From Roseococcus suduntuyensis (GTDB taxonomy: Bacteria; Pseudomonadota; Alphaproteobacteria; Acetobacterales; Acetobacteraceae): DNA of 64,000 nucleotides. Both the position numbers and the translations under genes were made by a program. The notes beneath the pieces were generated by a model, which saw nothing but the letters and a program-made list of their open reading frames with translations, searched no databases and was not told where the DNA came from. Every line of letters starts with the position of its first letter. Position 1 is the first letter of the stretch. The stretch spans positions 211,587 through 275,586 of the forward strand of contig NZ_JACIDJ010000001.1 in NCBI RefSeq assembly GCF_014196305.1, given 5' to 3'. This document shows, piece after piece, positions 44,445 to 53,128 of the stretch.

Positions 44445-45448
44445 GCGAGACCCTCATTCGCCTGCGCGGCCCGCAGAAGGCCGCCATCCTGATGCTGACA
44501 CTGGGCGAGGAACTCTCGGCCCAGATGTTCTCCCGCATGCAGGAGGACGAGATCCGCGACCTGTCGCACGCCATGGCGCAGCTGGGCAGCGTCTCGGCCG
44601 CCATGGTCGAGGCGGTGTGCGACGAGTTCTCCGGCCAGCTCGGCCAGGCGGGGCAGATCGTCGGCTCCTTCGAGACCACGGAACGCCTGCTGCTCAAGAC
44701 GATGCCGCAGGAACGCGTGAACCAGATCATGGAGGAAATCCGCGGCCCCGCGGGTCGCACCATGTGGGACAAGCTGGGCAACGTGAACGAGACGGTGCTC
44801 GCGAACTACCTGAAGAACGAATACCCGCAGACGGTGGCGGTGGTGCTGAGCAAGGTGAAGCCCGACCACGCCGCGCGCGTGCTGTCCATGCTGCCCGATG
44901 GCTTCGCCATGGAGGTGGTGATGCGCATGCTCCGCATGGAGAACGTCCAGAAGGAGGCGCTGGAGGGCGTGGAGCGCACGCTGAAGATGGAGTTCATGTC
45001 GAACCTGGCACGCACCCAGCGCCGCGACCCGCACGAGATGATGGCGGAAATCTTCAATGGCCTCGACCGCCAGGCCGAGGGCCGCATCCTCGCCGCCCTG
45101 GAGGAGCGCAACCGCGAGGCGGCCGAGCGCATCCGCAGCCTGATGTTCACCTTCGAGGATTTGAAGCGCCTGGACAACACCGGCCTGCAGACGCTGCTGC
45201 GCGGCGTCGAGAAGGACCGGCTGACGCTGGCGCTGAAGGGCGCCGGCGAGGAAATGCGGGAGATGTTCTTCCGCAACATGACCGAGCGCGCGGCCAAGCT
45301 GCTGCGCGACGACATCGCGGCCTTGGGCCCCGTGCGGCTGAAGGATGTGGACGAGGCGCAGGCCGCCGTCGTCATCGCCGCGAAGGAACTCGCGGCCCAG
45401 GGCCAGATCCAGCTTTCGGAGGGCAAGAATGACCAGTTCGTCGAATGA
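44441..45448 (+). CDS. fliG: Flagellar motor switch protein FliG
   Basis: The 335-residue protein has [20 protein letters not shown] at the N terminus, the middle domain [22 protein letters not shown], and the charged torque helix [26 protein letters not shown] that faces the stator. It is translationally coupled to fliF and overlaps fliN by 20 bases. In many operons fliH sits between fliG and fliN; there is no room for it here. Confidence 0.95.
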   Translation: MSETLIRLRGPQKAAILMLTLGEELSAQMFSRMQEDEIRDLSHAMAQLGSVSAAMVEAVCDEFSGQLGQAGQIVGSFETTERLLLKTMPQERVNQIMEEIRGPAGRTMWDKLGNVNETVLANYLKNEYPQTVAVVLSKVKPDHAARVLSMLPDGFAMEVVMRMLRMENVQKEALEGVERTLKMEFMSNLARTQRRDPHEMMAEIFNGLDRQAEGRILAALEERNREAAERIRSLMFTFEDLKRLDNTGLQTLLRGVEKDRLTLALKGAGEEMREMFFRNMTERAAKLLRDDIAALGPVRLKDVDEAQAAVVIAAKELAAQGQIQLSEGKNDQFVE

Positions 45449-45782
45449 GGCCGAGGGCGGCAACGAAGCCCCCTTCGAGCCCGCGCCCCCAGGCAGCACC
45501 CTGCCCACGGACGCCAACATCCCCACCACCCCGCGCGAGCTGGAGGCCGTCTATGACATCCCCGTGCAGGTCAGCGCCGTGCTGGGCCGCGCCACCATGC
45601 AAGTGTCGCAGCTGCTGAAGCTAGGGCGTGGCGCGGTGGTGGAACTCGACCGCAAGCTCGGCGAGGCGGTGGACATCTACGTCAACAACCGCCTCGTCGC
45701 GCGCGGCGAGGTGGTGATGGTGGAGGACAACCGCCTGGGTGTGACCATGACGGAAATCGTCAAGGCGGATCGCGGGCTGTGA
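45429..45782 (+). CDS. fliN: Flagellar motor switch protein FliN
   Basis: The 117-residue protein has an acidic N-terminal tail of about 40 residues and a SpoA domain: [20 protein letters not shown] then [20 protein letters not shown] and [14 protein letters not shown]. It builds the C-ring rim with FliM, which is not in this window. The start ATG at 45429 lies inside the end of fliG. The stop overlaps the GTG of the next gene. Confidence 0.93.
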   Translation: MTSSSNEAEGGNEAPFEPAPPGSTLPTDANIPTTPRELEAVYDIPVQVSAVLGRATMQVSQLLKLGRGAVVELDRKLGEAVDIYVNNRLVARGEVVMVEDNRLGVTMTEIVKADRGL

Positions 45783-47152
45783 CGCGGCTGCTCATCCTCG
45801 GCTCGCTTTCGGGTGAGCTGGGCCAGGCGGCGCGGCTGGCCTCGGCCCGCGGCGCGGCGCTGGTGCAGGCCGAGGGTGTCACGGGCGCGCTGGCGCAACT
45901 GCGCGGCACGGGCGCGGACCTCGTCCTGGCCGATGTGACGCATGACCTGCCCTGGCTGCTAGAACGCCTGACGGAGGAGCGCATCGCCACCCCCGTCATC
46001 GCCTGCGGGCGCAACGCCGACGCCGATGCGGTGCTGCGCGCCATCCGTGCCGGCGCGCGCGAATTCCTGCCGCTGCCCCCCGATGCGGACCTCATCGCGG
46101 CCATGCTCTCGGCCGTGGCGGAAGGCCCGGATGCGCCTGTCTACCGTGACCCCGCCATGGCCGCGCTGATGGCGCGCGCGGAGCAACTGGCGCGCGCCGA
46201 AGCCTCGGTGCTGGTCACCGGCGAGAGCGGCACGGGCAAGGAGGTGCTGGCGCGGCACATCCACACCCATTCGCGTCGCCAGCGCGGCCCCTTCGTGGCG
46301 CTCAACTGCGCCGCCCTGCCCGAGACGCTGCTGGAGAGCGAACTCTTCGGCCATGAGAAGGGCGCCTTCAGCGGCGCCGTCGCCGCCCGCCGCGGCCGCT
46401 TCGAACAGGCCGAGGGCGGCACGCTGCTGCTGGACGAGATCGGCGAGATGGATCTGCGCCTCCAGGCCAAGCTTCTGCGCGTGATCCAGGAGCGCGAGGT
46501 GGACCGCCTGGGCGGCACCGGCCCCGTGCGCGTGGATGTCCGCATCCTCGCCGCCACCAACCGCGACCTGCCCAGCGAGGTGCGCGCCGGCCGCTTCCGC
46601 GAGGACCTGTATTTCCGCCTGAACGTGGTGGCGCTGCACATCCCGCCGCTGCGCGCCCGCCCCGGCGACATCCTGCCGCTGGCCGAGCATTTCGCGCTGC
46701 GCTACGCGGACGCCAACGGGCTGCCGCGCCGGCCGCTCGCGCAACTGGCGGCCTCGCGCCTGCTCGCGCATTCCTGGCCGGGCAATGTGCGGGAGCTGGA
46801 GAACACGCTGCACCGCGCCGTGCTGCTGGCGCATGGCCCCGAGATCACGCCCGACGCCATCGAGCTCATGGCGCCGCCGCCGGAAGCGGCGCCCACCGTC
46901 ACCATCGCCGCCACCGCGCCCGCCAGCCCCGCCGAGCCCATCGCCGCCCTGGTGGGCCGGCGCATGGACGAGGTGGAGCGGGATCTGATCCTCGAAACCC
47001 TGGGCCGGTGCCTCGGCAACCGCACGCGGGCCGCGGAAATCCTGGGCATCTCCATCCGCACGCTGCGGAACAAGCTGGCCGAGTATCGCGGCCAGGGCCT
47101 GCCCGTGCCGCCCGCGCCGGGCCAGATGCCGGATAGCTGGAAGGTCGCGTGA
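45779..47152 (+). CDS. flbD: Sigma-54-dependent flagellar regulator FlbD
   Basis: The 457-residue protein has an N-terminal receiver-like domain (1-115) without the usual acidic pair near the start (LLILGSLSGE). An AAA+ domain follows with Walker A VTGESGTGKE, Walker B TLLLDEIGEM and the sigma-54 contact loop written GAFSGA instead of GAFTGA. A Fis-type helix-turn-helix ends the protein (GNRTRAAEILGISIRTLRNK). FlbD activates sigma-54 flagellar promoters. It lies inside the operon it probably controls. Phosphorylation by a kinase is doubtful given the degenerate receiver. Confidence 0.92.
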   Translation: MTRLLILGSLSGELGQAARLASARGAALVQAEGVTGALAQLRGTGADLVLADVTHDLPWLLERLTEERIATPVIACGRNADADAVLRAIRAGAREFLPLPPDADLIAAMLSAVAEGPDAPVYRDPAMAALMARAEQLARAEASVLVTGESGTGKEVLARHIHTHSRRQRGPFVALNCAALPETLLESELFGHEKGAFSGAVAARRGRFEQAEGGTLLLDEIGEMDLRLQAKLLRVIQEREVDRLGGTGPVRVDVRILAATNRDLPSEVRAGRFREDLYFRLNVVALHIPPLRARPGDILPLAEHFALRYADANGLPRRPLAQLAASRLLAHSWPGNVRELENTLHRAVLLAHGPEITPDAIELMAPPPEAAPTVTIAATAPASPAEPIAALVGRRMDEVERDLILETLGRCLGNRTRAAEILGISIRTLRNKLAEYRGQGLPVPPAPGQMPDSWKVA

Positions 47153-49212
47153 AGGCACTTCCCCTCCCGCCCTGGCTCACCGGGCTGCGCATATCCTCCG
47201 AGGTCGCGCTGGTCCTGGCGGTGGCGCTGGTGCTCAGCATCCTCGTCATCCCGCTGCCGGCCTTCCTGCTGGACGCGGCGCTGGCGCTGAACATCACCAT
47301 CTCGGTGCTGGTGCTGATGGTGGCGCTGCTGCTGACGAAGCCGCTGGAGTTCCAGTCCTTCCCGCAGATCCTGCTCATCACCACGCTGTTCCGGCTGGGG
47401 CTGAACGTGGCCACCACCCGCGCCATCCTGGCCAATGGGCATGAGGGGCCGCAGGCGGCGGGCAACATCATCGCGGTCTTCGGCCAGTCGCTCATGGGCG
47501 GCGACGTGCTGGTGGGCCTCATCATCTTCGCCATCCTGCTGCTGGTGAACCAGACGGTGGTGGCCAAGGGCGCGGGGCGCATCGCGGAAGTGTCCGCGCG
47601 CTTCCACCTGGACGCCATGCCGGGCAAGCAGATGGCGATTGACGCCGATCTCTCGGCCGGCACGATTGACGAGGCCGAGGCCAAGCGCCGCCGCCGCGAC
47701 CTGGAGGAGGAGAGCAGCTTCAACGGCTCCATGGACGGTGCCGCGAAGTTCGTGAAGGGCGATGCGATCGTCGCCATCGTCTCGGTCTTCATCAACCTGC
47801 TGGGCGGGCTGGCCATCGGCATCGGCCGTCACGGCATGCCCTTCATGGAGGCGGTGCAGACCTATTCCATCCTGACGGTGGGCGACGGGCTGGTGGGGCA
47901 GATTCCCGCACTGCTCGTCTCGGTCGGCGCGGCCATCGTCGTCACCAAGGCCGCGCGCGAAGGCCAGGCCGATGCGCTGATGGCGAAGGAGCTGGGCACC
48001 TGGAAGCCGCTGGCCGTGGCCTCGGGCAGTTCGCTCGTGCTGGGGCTGGTGCCGGGCATGCCGCTGCTGCCCTTCCTGGCGCTGGCGGGGCTGACGGGCG
48101 GGGCCGCCTGGTATCAGCGCCGCAACCCCACGGCGGCACTTCCCCCGCCCGAGGAGGCGCCACCGCCCAGCAACGCCGAACCTCCGGTGGCCGAGGCGTT
48201 GCGGATGGACCTGCTACGGCTGGAACTGGGCTACGGGCTGCTTTCGCTGGCCGCCGGCGATGCGCCGCGCCTGTCGGAGCAAATCCGCGGGCTGCGCCGT
48301 TCCATCGCGCAGGAGATGGGCTTCGTCCTGCCCAGCGTCCGCATCCAGGACAACCTCGAACTGCCGGCCGATTCCTACGTGATCCGCGTGAAGGAGATCG
48401 AGGCCGCGCGCGGCAGCCTGCGCCCGCCCATGAACCTCGCCATAGACCCCTCCGGCAACATGCCGGACCTGCCGGGCGAGCGCACGCAGGAACCCGCCTT
48501 CGGCCTGCCCGCCCTCTGGATCGAGGAGCGTCTGCGCGAGGAGGCACTCGCCCGCGGCTGCACGGTGGTGGACTGCGCGGGCGTCCTCGCCACCCACCTG
48601 ACGGAGGTGGTGCGCGAAAACATGAACGAGTTGCTCTCCTACGCCGAAACCCAGAAGCTTCTCGAGGAACTCCCGCGCGAACAGCAGAAGCTGGTGCAGG
48701 ACTTGATCCCGGCCCAGGCCAGCGTGGGCACCCTGCAACGCCTGCTGCAATCCCTGCTGGCGGAGCGCGTTTCCATCCGCGACCTGCCCACCATCCTGGA
48801 AGGGCTGCAGGAAGCGGTGTCGGCGAATTTGCGCGCCCTGCCGCACATCCAGGCCGTGGTGCGGATGCGCCTGGCGCGGCAATTGTCGGAAGCCGCGCGC
48901 GGGCCGCAGGGCTATGTGGGCCTCGTCACCCTCTCGCCCGAATGGGAGGTGGCCTTCACCGAGGCGCTGACCGGCCCGCCCGAGGACCGGCAGCTGGCCA
49001 TGGAGCCAGCGAAGCTCCAGCAATTCATCACCCGCATGCGCGACGTGCTGGACGCCCAGGCGGCGCAGGAGGAGGCGCCGGTGCTGCTGTGTTCCGGCGC
49101 GCTGCGGGCGCATATCCGCGCCATCGTGGAGCGCATCCGCCCCAGCACCACCGTGCTCGCCCAGGCCGAACTGCACCCGCGCATCCGCGTGCGCGCCCTG
49201 GCCAGCATCTGA
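47149..49212 (+). CDS. flhA: Flagellar type III export gate protein FlhA
   Basis: The 687-residue protein has about eight N-terminal membrane spans with the FHIPEP-family block FPQILLITTLFRLGLNVATT and the charged cytoplasmic loop (RFHLDAMPGKQMAIDADL). A large C-terminal domain from about residue 350 includes RDLPTILEGLQEAVSANL. It is the core of the flagellar secretion gate and chaperone docking platform. GTG start overlaps the flbD stop. FlhB, FliP, FliQ and FliR are not in this window. Confidence 0.95.
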   Translation: MKALPLPPWLTGLRISSEVALVLAVALVLSILVIPLPAFLLDAALALNITISVLVLMVALLLTKPLEFQSFPQILLITTLFRLGLNVATTRAILANGHEGPQAAGNIIAVFGQSLMGGDVLVGLIIFAILLLVNQTVVAKGAGRIAEVSARFHLDAMPGKQMAIDADLSAGTIDEAEAKRRRRDLEEESSFNGSMDGAAKFVKGDAIVAIVSVFINLLGGLAIGIGRHGMPFMEAVQTYSILTVGDGLVGQIPALLVSVGAAIVVTKAAREGQADALMAKELGTWKPLAVASGSSLVLGLVPGMPLLPFLALAGLTGGAAWYQRRNPTAALPPPEEAPPPSNAEPPVAEALRMDLLRLELGYGLLSLAAGDAPRLSEQIRGLRRSIAQEMGFVLPSVRIQDNLELPADSYVIRVKEIEAARGSLRPPMNLAIDPSGNMPDLPGERTQEPAFGLPALWIEERLREEALARGCTVVDCAGVLATHLTEVVRENMNELLSYAETQKLLEELPREQQKLVQDLIPAQASVGTLQRLLQSLLAERVSIRDLPTILEGLQEAVSANLRALPHIQAVVRMRLARQLSEAARGPQGYVGLVTLSPEWEVAFTEALTGPPEDRQLAMEPAKLQQFITRMRDVLDAQAAQEEAPVLLCSGALRAHIRAIVERIRPSTTVLAQAELHPRIRVRALASI

Positions 49213-49215
49213 TCC

Positions 49216-50115
49216 ATGCAGCTGCGGGTGTTCCATGGCCGCAATGCCTCGCTGGCGCTGGCCGCCGCGCGTGACGCGCTGGGGGATGAGGCCATCATCC
49301 TCGACACGCGGCGCGTGGGCGGCGGCGTGGAGGTGACGGCCGCGCTCGACGTGGCCGAACCCCTGCTGATCCCGCCCGAGGGCGCCACGGCACCGCTGGA
49401 CCTTCCACCCGCGCTCGCGCGCCACAACCTGCCCGCACCACTGGCCATGCGGCTGGGCCAGGGGCGGCTCGCGCCCGCGCTGGCCGCGCACCTGGCCTTC
49501 GCGCCCCTGCCCCTGGAACGGCCCCTGCTGCTGGTGGGCCCGCCCGGCGCGGGCAAGACGCTGACCTGCGCGAAGCTGGCCGCGCGCGCCACCATGGCCG
49601 GGCAGACCCCGCTGGTGGTGACGGCCGATGGCGCGCGGGCGGGTGCCGTGGAGCAGCTCGCCGCCTTCACGCGGCTGTTGCGGCTGACGCTCGCCGTCGC
49701 CGCGCAGCCGGAGGTGCTGGCCAAATCCGTGCAGCGGCGCGAACCCGGCCAGCCCGCCTTCCTCGACGGCTTCGGCTGCGACCCCTTCGACGCGGCCCAG
49801 GCCGAACGCCTGCACCGGCTGATCGAGGCCGCGGGCGCCACCCCCGTGCTGGTGCTGCCCGGCGGGCTGGACGCCGAGGAAAGCGCCGACCTCGCCCGCG
49901 CCTTCCACCTGCTGGGCGCGCGCCACATGATCGCGACGCGGCTCGACAGCGCGCGGCGGCTGGGCGGCGTGCTGGCCGCCGCCGCCGCGGGCCTGGCACT
50001 GACCGAGGCCGGCATCGGCCCGCAGGTGGCGCGCGGCCTGCACCCCCTTTCCGCCGAATGGCTGGCCGGGCGCCTCAGCGCCGCCCCCGGCACACCCCTG
50101 GAGTGCGCGCCATGA
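49216..50115 (+). CDS. flhF: FlhF-like SRP-family GTPase
   Basis: The 299-residue protein begins MQLRVFHGRNASLALAAARDALGDEAIILDTRRV, the FlhF N-terminal pattern. It has P-loop LLVGPPGAGKTLTCAKLAAR and LLGARHMIATRLDSARRLGG, the SRP GTPase C-terminal block. FlhF marks the flagellar pole. It is shorter than typical FlhF (about 400), with a reduced linker domain, and the D in the usual DTAG block is not obvious, so GTPase strength is uncertain. It is followed by flhG with a 4-base overlap. Confidence 0.83.
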   Translation: MQLRVFHGRNASLALAAARDALGDEAIILDTRRVGGGVEVTAALDVAEPLLIPPEGATAPLDLPPALARHNLPAPLAMRLGQGRLAPALAAHLAFAPLPLERPLLLVGPPGAGKTLTCAKLAARATMAGQTPLVVTADGARAGAVEQLAAFTRLLRLTLAVAAQPEVLAKSVQRREPGQPAFLDGFGCDPFDAAQAERLHRLIEAAGATPVLVLPGGLDAEESADLARAFHLLGARHMIATRLDSARRLGGVLAAAAAGLALTEAGIGPQVARGLHPLSAEWLAGRLSAAPGTPLECAP

Positions 50116-50873
50116 CGCGACTGACGGTCATCGCCTCCGGCAAGGGGGGTGTGGGGAAGACCTGCCTCGCCATCGGCCTCGCCCAGGCGCTGGCGGAGGG
50201 GGGCGCCAGCACGGCGCTGGTGGACGGCGACCTCGGGCTCGCCAATGTGGATGTGCAGCTTGGCATCACACCCACGCGCGACCTCGGCCATGTGCTCACC
50301 GGCGCCTGCACGGCCGCGGAGGCGCTGACGCCCCACCCCGCCGGCTTCGCCCTTCTGCCGGGCCGCTCGGGCGCCGCGGGGCTGGCTTCGCTGGGGGCCG
50401 AGGGGCTGGACCGCATGGTGGGCCTGCTGCGCGCCCTGCCGATGGAGGAGGTGGTGCTGGACCTCGGCGCAGGCCTCTCCCTCGCGCAGCGCCGCCTGGC
50501 CGCCGCCGCCGACATGCTGCTGGTCATCGTCACCGAGGAACCCACCGCCCTGACCGACGCCTATGCCGTGCTGAAGCTGCACCGCCAGGACAGCCGGGGG
50601 GCGGATGGCGGGGGGCGGTCCGCGCTGGTCGCCAACATGGTGCAGGGCCCGGCCCAGGCGACGCGGGTGCATGGCGCGCTGGACCAGGCGTGCCGGCATT
50701 TCCTGGGCCAGGGGGTGAAGCTGCTGGGCCATGTCCGGCGCGACCCCAAGGTGCCCGCCGCCATCCGCGCCCAGGCCCCGCTGCTGACGCGCCACCCGGA
50801 CAGCCCCGCCGCGCAGGATTTGCGGATCCTGGCGGCGGCGTTGCGCGCCACCCCCCTCGGAAAGGCAGCGTGA
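50112..50873 (+). CDS. flhG: MinD-like ATPase FlhG (FleN)
   Basis: The 253-residue protein begins MTRLTVIASGKGGVGKTCLAIGLAQ-type deviant Walker A (SGKGGVGKT), with VDGDLGLANVDVQLGI and VTEEPTALTDAYAVLK, the standard FlhG features. It limits flagellar number and works with FlhF. The ATG overlaps the flhF stop (ATGA). It ends the flagellar unit; the methyltransferase 19 bases later may be part of the same transcript. Confidence 0.9.
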   Translation: MTRLTVIASGKGGVGKTCLAIGLAQALAEGGASTALVDGDLGLANVDVQLGITPTRDLGHVLTGACTAAEALTPHPAGFALLPGRSGAAGLASLGAEGLDRMVGLLRALPMEEVVLDLGAGLSLAQRRLAAAADMLLVIVTEEPTALTDAYAVLKLHRQDSRGADGGGRSALVANMVQGPAQATRVHGALDQACRHFLGQGVKLLGHVRRDPKVPAAIRAQAPLLTRHPDSPAAQDLRILAAALRATPLGKAA

Positions 50874-50892
50874 CACCCCATCTCACCTTGCG

Positions 50893-51747
50893 ATGTCATC
50901 GCTTGCCACACGCCAGGCCCGCAGGGTTGCCCGCTATTATCGTTGGCTGGACGGGTTGTCCTTCTTCGAGGAACGCCGCGCGGAGGGCGAGGCCGCCCAC
51001 CCCATCCATCGCGCCCTGACCGACCCAGACGGCGGCCCGGCCTCGCCCTATGTGCTGCACCGGCTGATGCTGGAGGGGCTGGCGCTGCCCGAGGCGCCGC
51101 GCGTGCTCGATGCCGGCTGCGGCTATGGCGCGACCATGCTGGACCTGGCACCGCGCCTGGGCGGGGACTGGACGGGGCTGACCCTGTCGGAGGCGCAGCG
51201 CCAGCGCGGCGGGGCGGCCCTCGCGGCGGCGGGGCTGGCCGACCGGGTGCGCATCCGCGTGCAATCCTATGACATGCCGCCGCCCGGGCCCTTCGACCTG
51301 ATCATCGGCATCGAGAGCCTGATCCATTCGGCAGCCCCGGAAGCGACCATCGCGGTTCTGGCCTCGGTGCTGGCGCCGGGCGGGCACCTGGTCATGGTGG
51401 ATGATATGCCGGAGGAGGGCATGCCGCCCGAGGCCGCCCGCCGCTTCGACGTCTTCCGCCGCTACTGGCGCGCCCCCGTGGCGCCCACGCGCGCGGGCTG
51501 GGTGCGGGCCATGGAGGGGGCGGGGTTGACCCTGGTGGGCGAGCGCGACCTCTCGCCCCTGCTGTGTGTGCGTGACATGGCGCAGGCGACGCCCCGCCTG
51601 CGCGAGTTGCGGCGCTGGCCCCTGCGGCTGCGGCGCGCGTTGGGCTTCGGCGTGCGCGCCGAGGCGGAGATCGGCGGGATCATGCTGGAAACCCTCCAGA
51701 CGGAGGGCTTCGTGCGGTATCGGCTGCTGGTGGCGAAGAGAGTTTAG
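50893..51747 (+). CDS. Class I SAM-dependent methyltransferase
   Basis: The 284-residue protein has the SAM-binding block VLDAGCGYGATMLDL (about residue 70) and motif II/III-like SYDMPPPGPFDLIIGIESL and LAPGGHLVMVDDMPEEG. The closest pattern is small-molecule methyltransferases of the UbiE/sterol type. Substrate unknown. It follows flhG by 19 bases, which could link it to flagellin or surface modification, but that is weak evidence. A dispersed hairpin begins right after its stop. Confidence 0.8.
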   Translation: MSSLATRQARRVARYYRWLDGLSFFEERRAEGEAAHPIHRALTDPDGGPASPYVLHRLMLEGLALPEAPRVLDAGCGYGATMLDLAPRLGGDWTGLTLSEAQRQRGGAALAAAGLADRVRIRVQSYDMPPPGPFDLIIGIESLIHSAAPEATIAVLASVLAPGGHLVMVDDMPEEGMPPEAARRFDVFRRYWRAPVAPTRAGWVRAMEGAGLTLVGERDLSPLLCVRDMAQATPRLRELRRWPLRLRRALGFGVRAEAEIGGIMLETLQTEGFVRYRLLVAKRV

Positions 51748-51800
51748 GCGTCCGATCCGCTCCGGCGTGCCGCCGGGGCGGTGAATCGGCCGCGCAAAAG
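51748..51800. repeat. Dispersed hairpin repeat, copy D
   Basis: This starts at the base after the methyltransferase stop and fills the convergent gap to pmbA. GCGTCCGATC and GTGAATCGGCCGC give an outer CCGAT/ATCGG pair, where copies A-C have CTGAT/ATCAG, a compensatory change. The inner stem is CCGCTCCGGCG with CGCCGGGGCGG, 11 pairs including one G-T, around TGC. CGCAAAAG follows, as after copy A. It could end transcription in both directions. Confidence 0.8.
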
Positions 51801-51802
51801 CC

Positions 51803-53128
51803 TCACGCCCCCGCCAGCGTCATCCCATCCACCCGCAGCGTCGGCGCGTCGGTGCCGCGCTTGAATTCCAGGTCATCGGCGGCGGTGAGTGCCTGGAACA
51901 TCTCGGGCAGCTTGCCGGCTATGGTGATCTCGCCCACCGGCTCAGCCAGTTGGCCGTCGCGGATCATGAAGCCCGCCGCCCCGCGCGAATAATCGCCCGT
52001 CAGGCCGTTCACCCCCATGCCGATGAGTTCGGTGACATAGAGACCCAGCTTGATGTCCGCCATCAGCGCGGCGGGCGAGACGCGGCCCGCCTCCAGCCAG
52101 AGATTGGTGGGCGAGGGCGAGGGCGGGCCGCCCGTGCCGCGCGCCGCGTGCCCGGTGGAGGCGAGGCCCAGCTGCGCGGCACTCCGGCTGTCCAGCAGCC
52201 AGGTGGTCAGCATGCCGTCCTCGACCAGGGCGCGGCGCTGCGCGGCCTGGCCCTCGCCGTCGAAGGGGCGCGAGCGGGGGCCGCGCGGGCGCAGCGGGTC
52301 GTCCCACACATTCATACCGCGCGGCAGGATCTGCGTGCCCATCGCGTCCTTCAGGAAGGAGGTGCCGCGGGCGATGGAAGCACCATTGATCGCCCCCACC
52401 AGATGCCCCAGCAGCGAGGCCGAGACACGCGGGTGATAGATCACCGGCAGCACGGCGGATTTGGGCCGCGTGGGGTTCAGCCGCGCCACCGCCTGTTCGC
52501 CGGCGCGCCGGCCGATGGCGACGGCATCCTCCAACTCGGAGAGATAGACGGCGCTGGCATAGTCGTAGTCGCGCTGCATGCCGGTGCCCTTGCCGGCCAG
52601 CGCCGTGGCGGAGACGCTGTGCGAACCGCGCCCATACTCCCCGAAGAAGCCGCGCGAGGTGGCGAGGCTGCGCGTGCCGCGCGACCAGCCGGCGGAGGCG
52701 CCCTCGCTGTTCGTCACACCCGTCACGGCCAGCGCCGCTTCCTCGGCGAGCGCGGCGCGGGCCAGCAGGGCGTCGGCATCGGGCGCCTTGCCATCATCGA
52801 GGTCCAGCGCGGCCATGCTGGGTGCCGGCGCGTCCAGGATTTGCGCGAAGCGATCCTCGGGCACGATGCGCGCCATGGCCACGGCGCGTTCGGCCAGGGC
52901 GGCGAAACCTTCAGGGCGTGCCTCGGTGGCGCTGACGATGGCGACGCGCTGGCCGACAAACACGCGCAGGCCGAGGTCCACGCCCTCGCTGCGCTCCAGC
53001 TGTTCGATGGCGCCAAGGCGGCGCTGCACGGCGAGCGAGGCGGAGCGCACCAGCAGCGCATCCGCCTGCTCGGCCCCCGCGCGCTTCGCGGCGTCGAGCA
53101 GGGCGCCGAGAAGGTCCTGGCTGTTCAT
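51803..53128 (-). CDS. pmbA: TldE/PmbA family metallopeptidase subunit
   Basis: The 441-residue protein begins LLGALLDAAKRAGAEQADALLVRS and has NPTRPKSAVLPVIYHPRVSA and GVNGLTGDYSRGAAGFMIRDG. This is the PmbA (TldE) subunit; the zinc site lies in TldD, which is not here. TldD/E process small peptides such as microcin B17 and CcdA. Its start overlaps the M16 peptidase stop (ATGA). Confidence 0.92.
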   Translation of the reverse strand: MNSQDLLGALLDAAKRAGAEQADALLVRSASLAVQRRLGAIEQLERSEGVDLGLRVFVGQRVAIVSATEARPEGFAALAERAVAMARIVPEDRFAQILDAPAPSMAALDLDDGKAPDADALLARAALAEEAALAVTGVTNSEGASAGWSRGTRSLATSRGFFGEYGRGSHSVSATALAGKGTGMQRDYDYASAVYLSELEDAVAIGRRAGEQAVARLNPTRPKSAVLPVIYHPRVSASLLGHLVGAINGASIARGTSFLKDAMGTQILPRGMNVWDDPLRPRGPRSRPFDGEGQAAQRRALVEDGMLTTWLLDSRSAAQLGLASTGHAARGTGGPPSPSPTNLWLEAGRVSPAALMADIKLGLYVTELIGMGVNGLTGDYSRGAAGFMIRDGQLAEPVGEITIAGKLPEMFQALTAADDLEFKRGTDAPTLRVDGMTLAGA

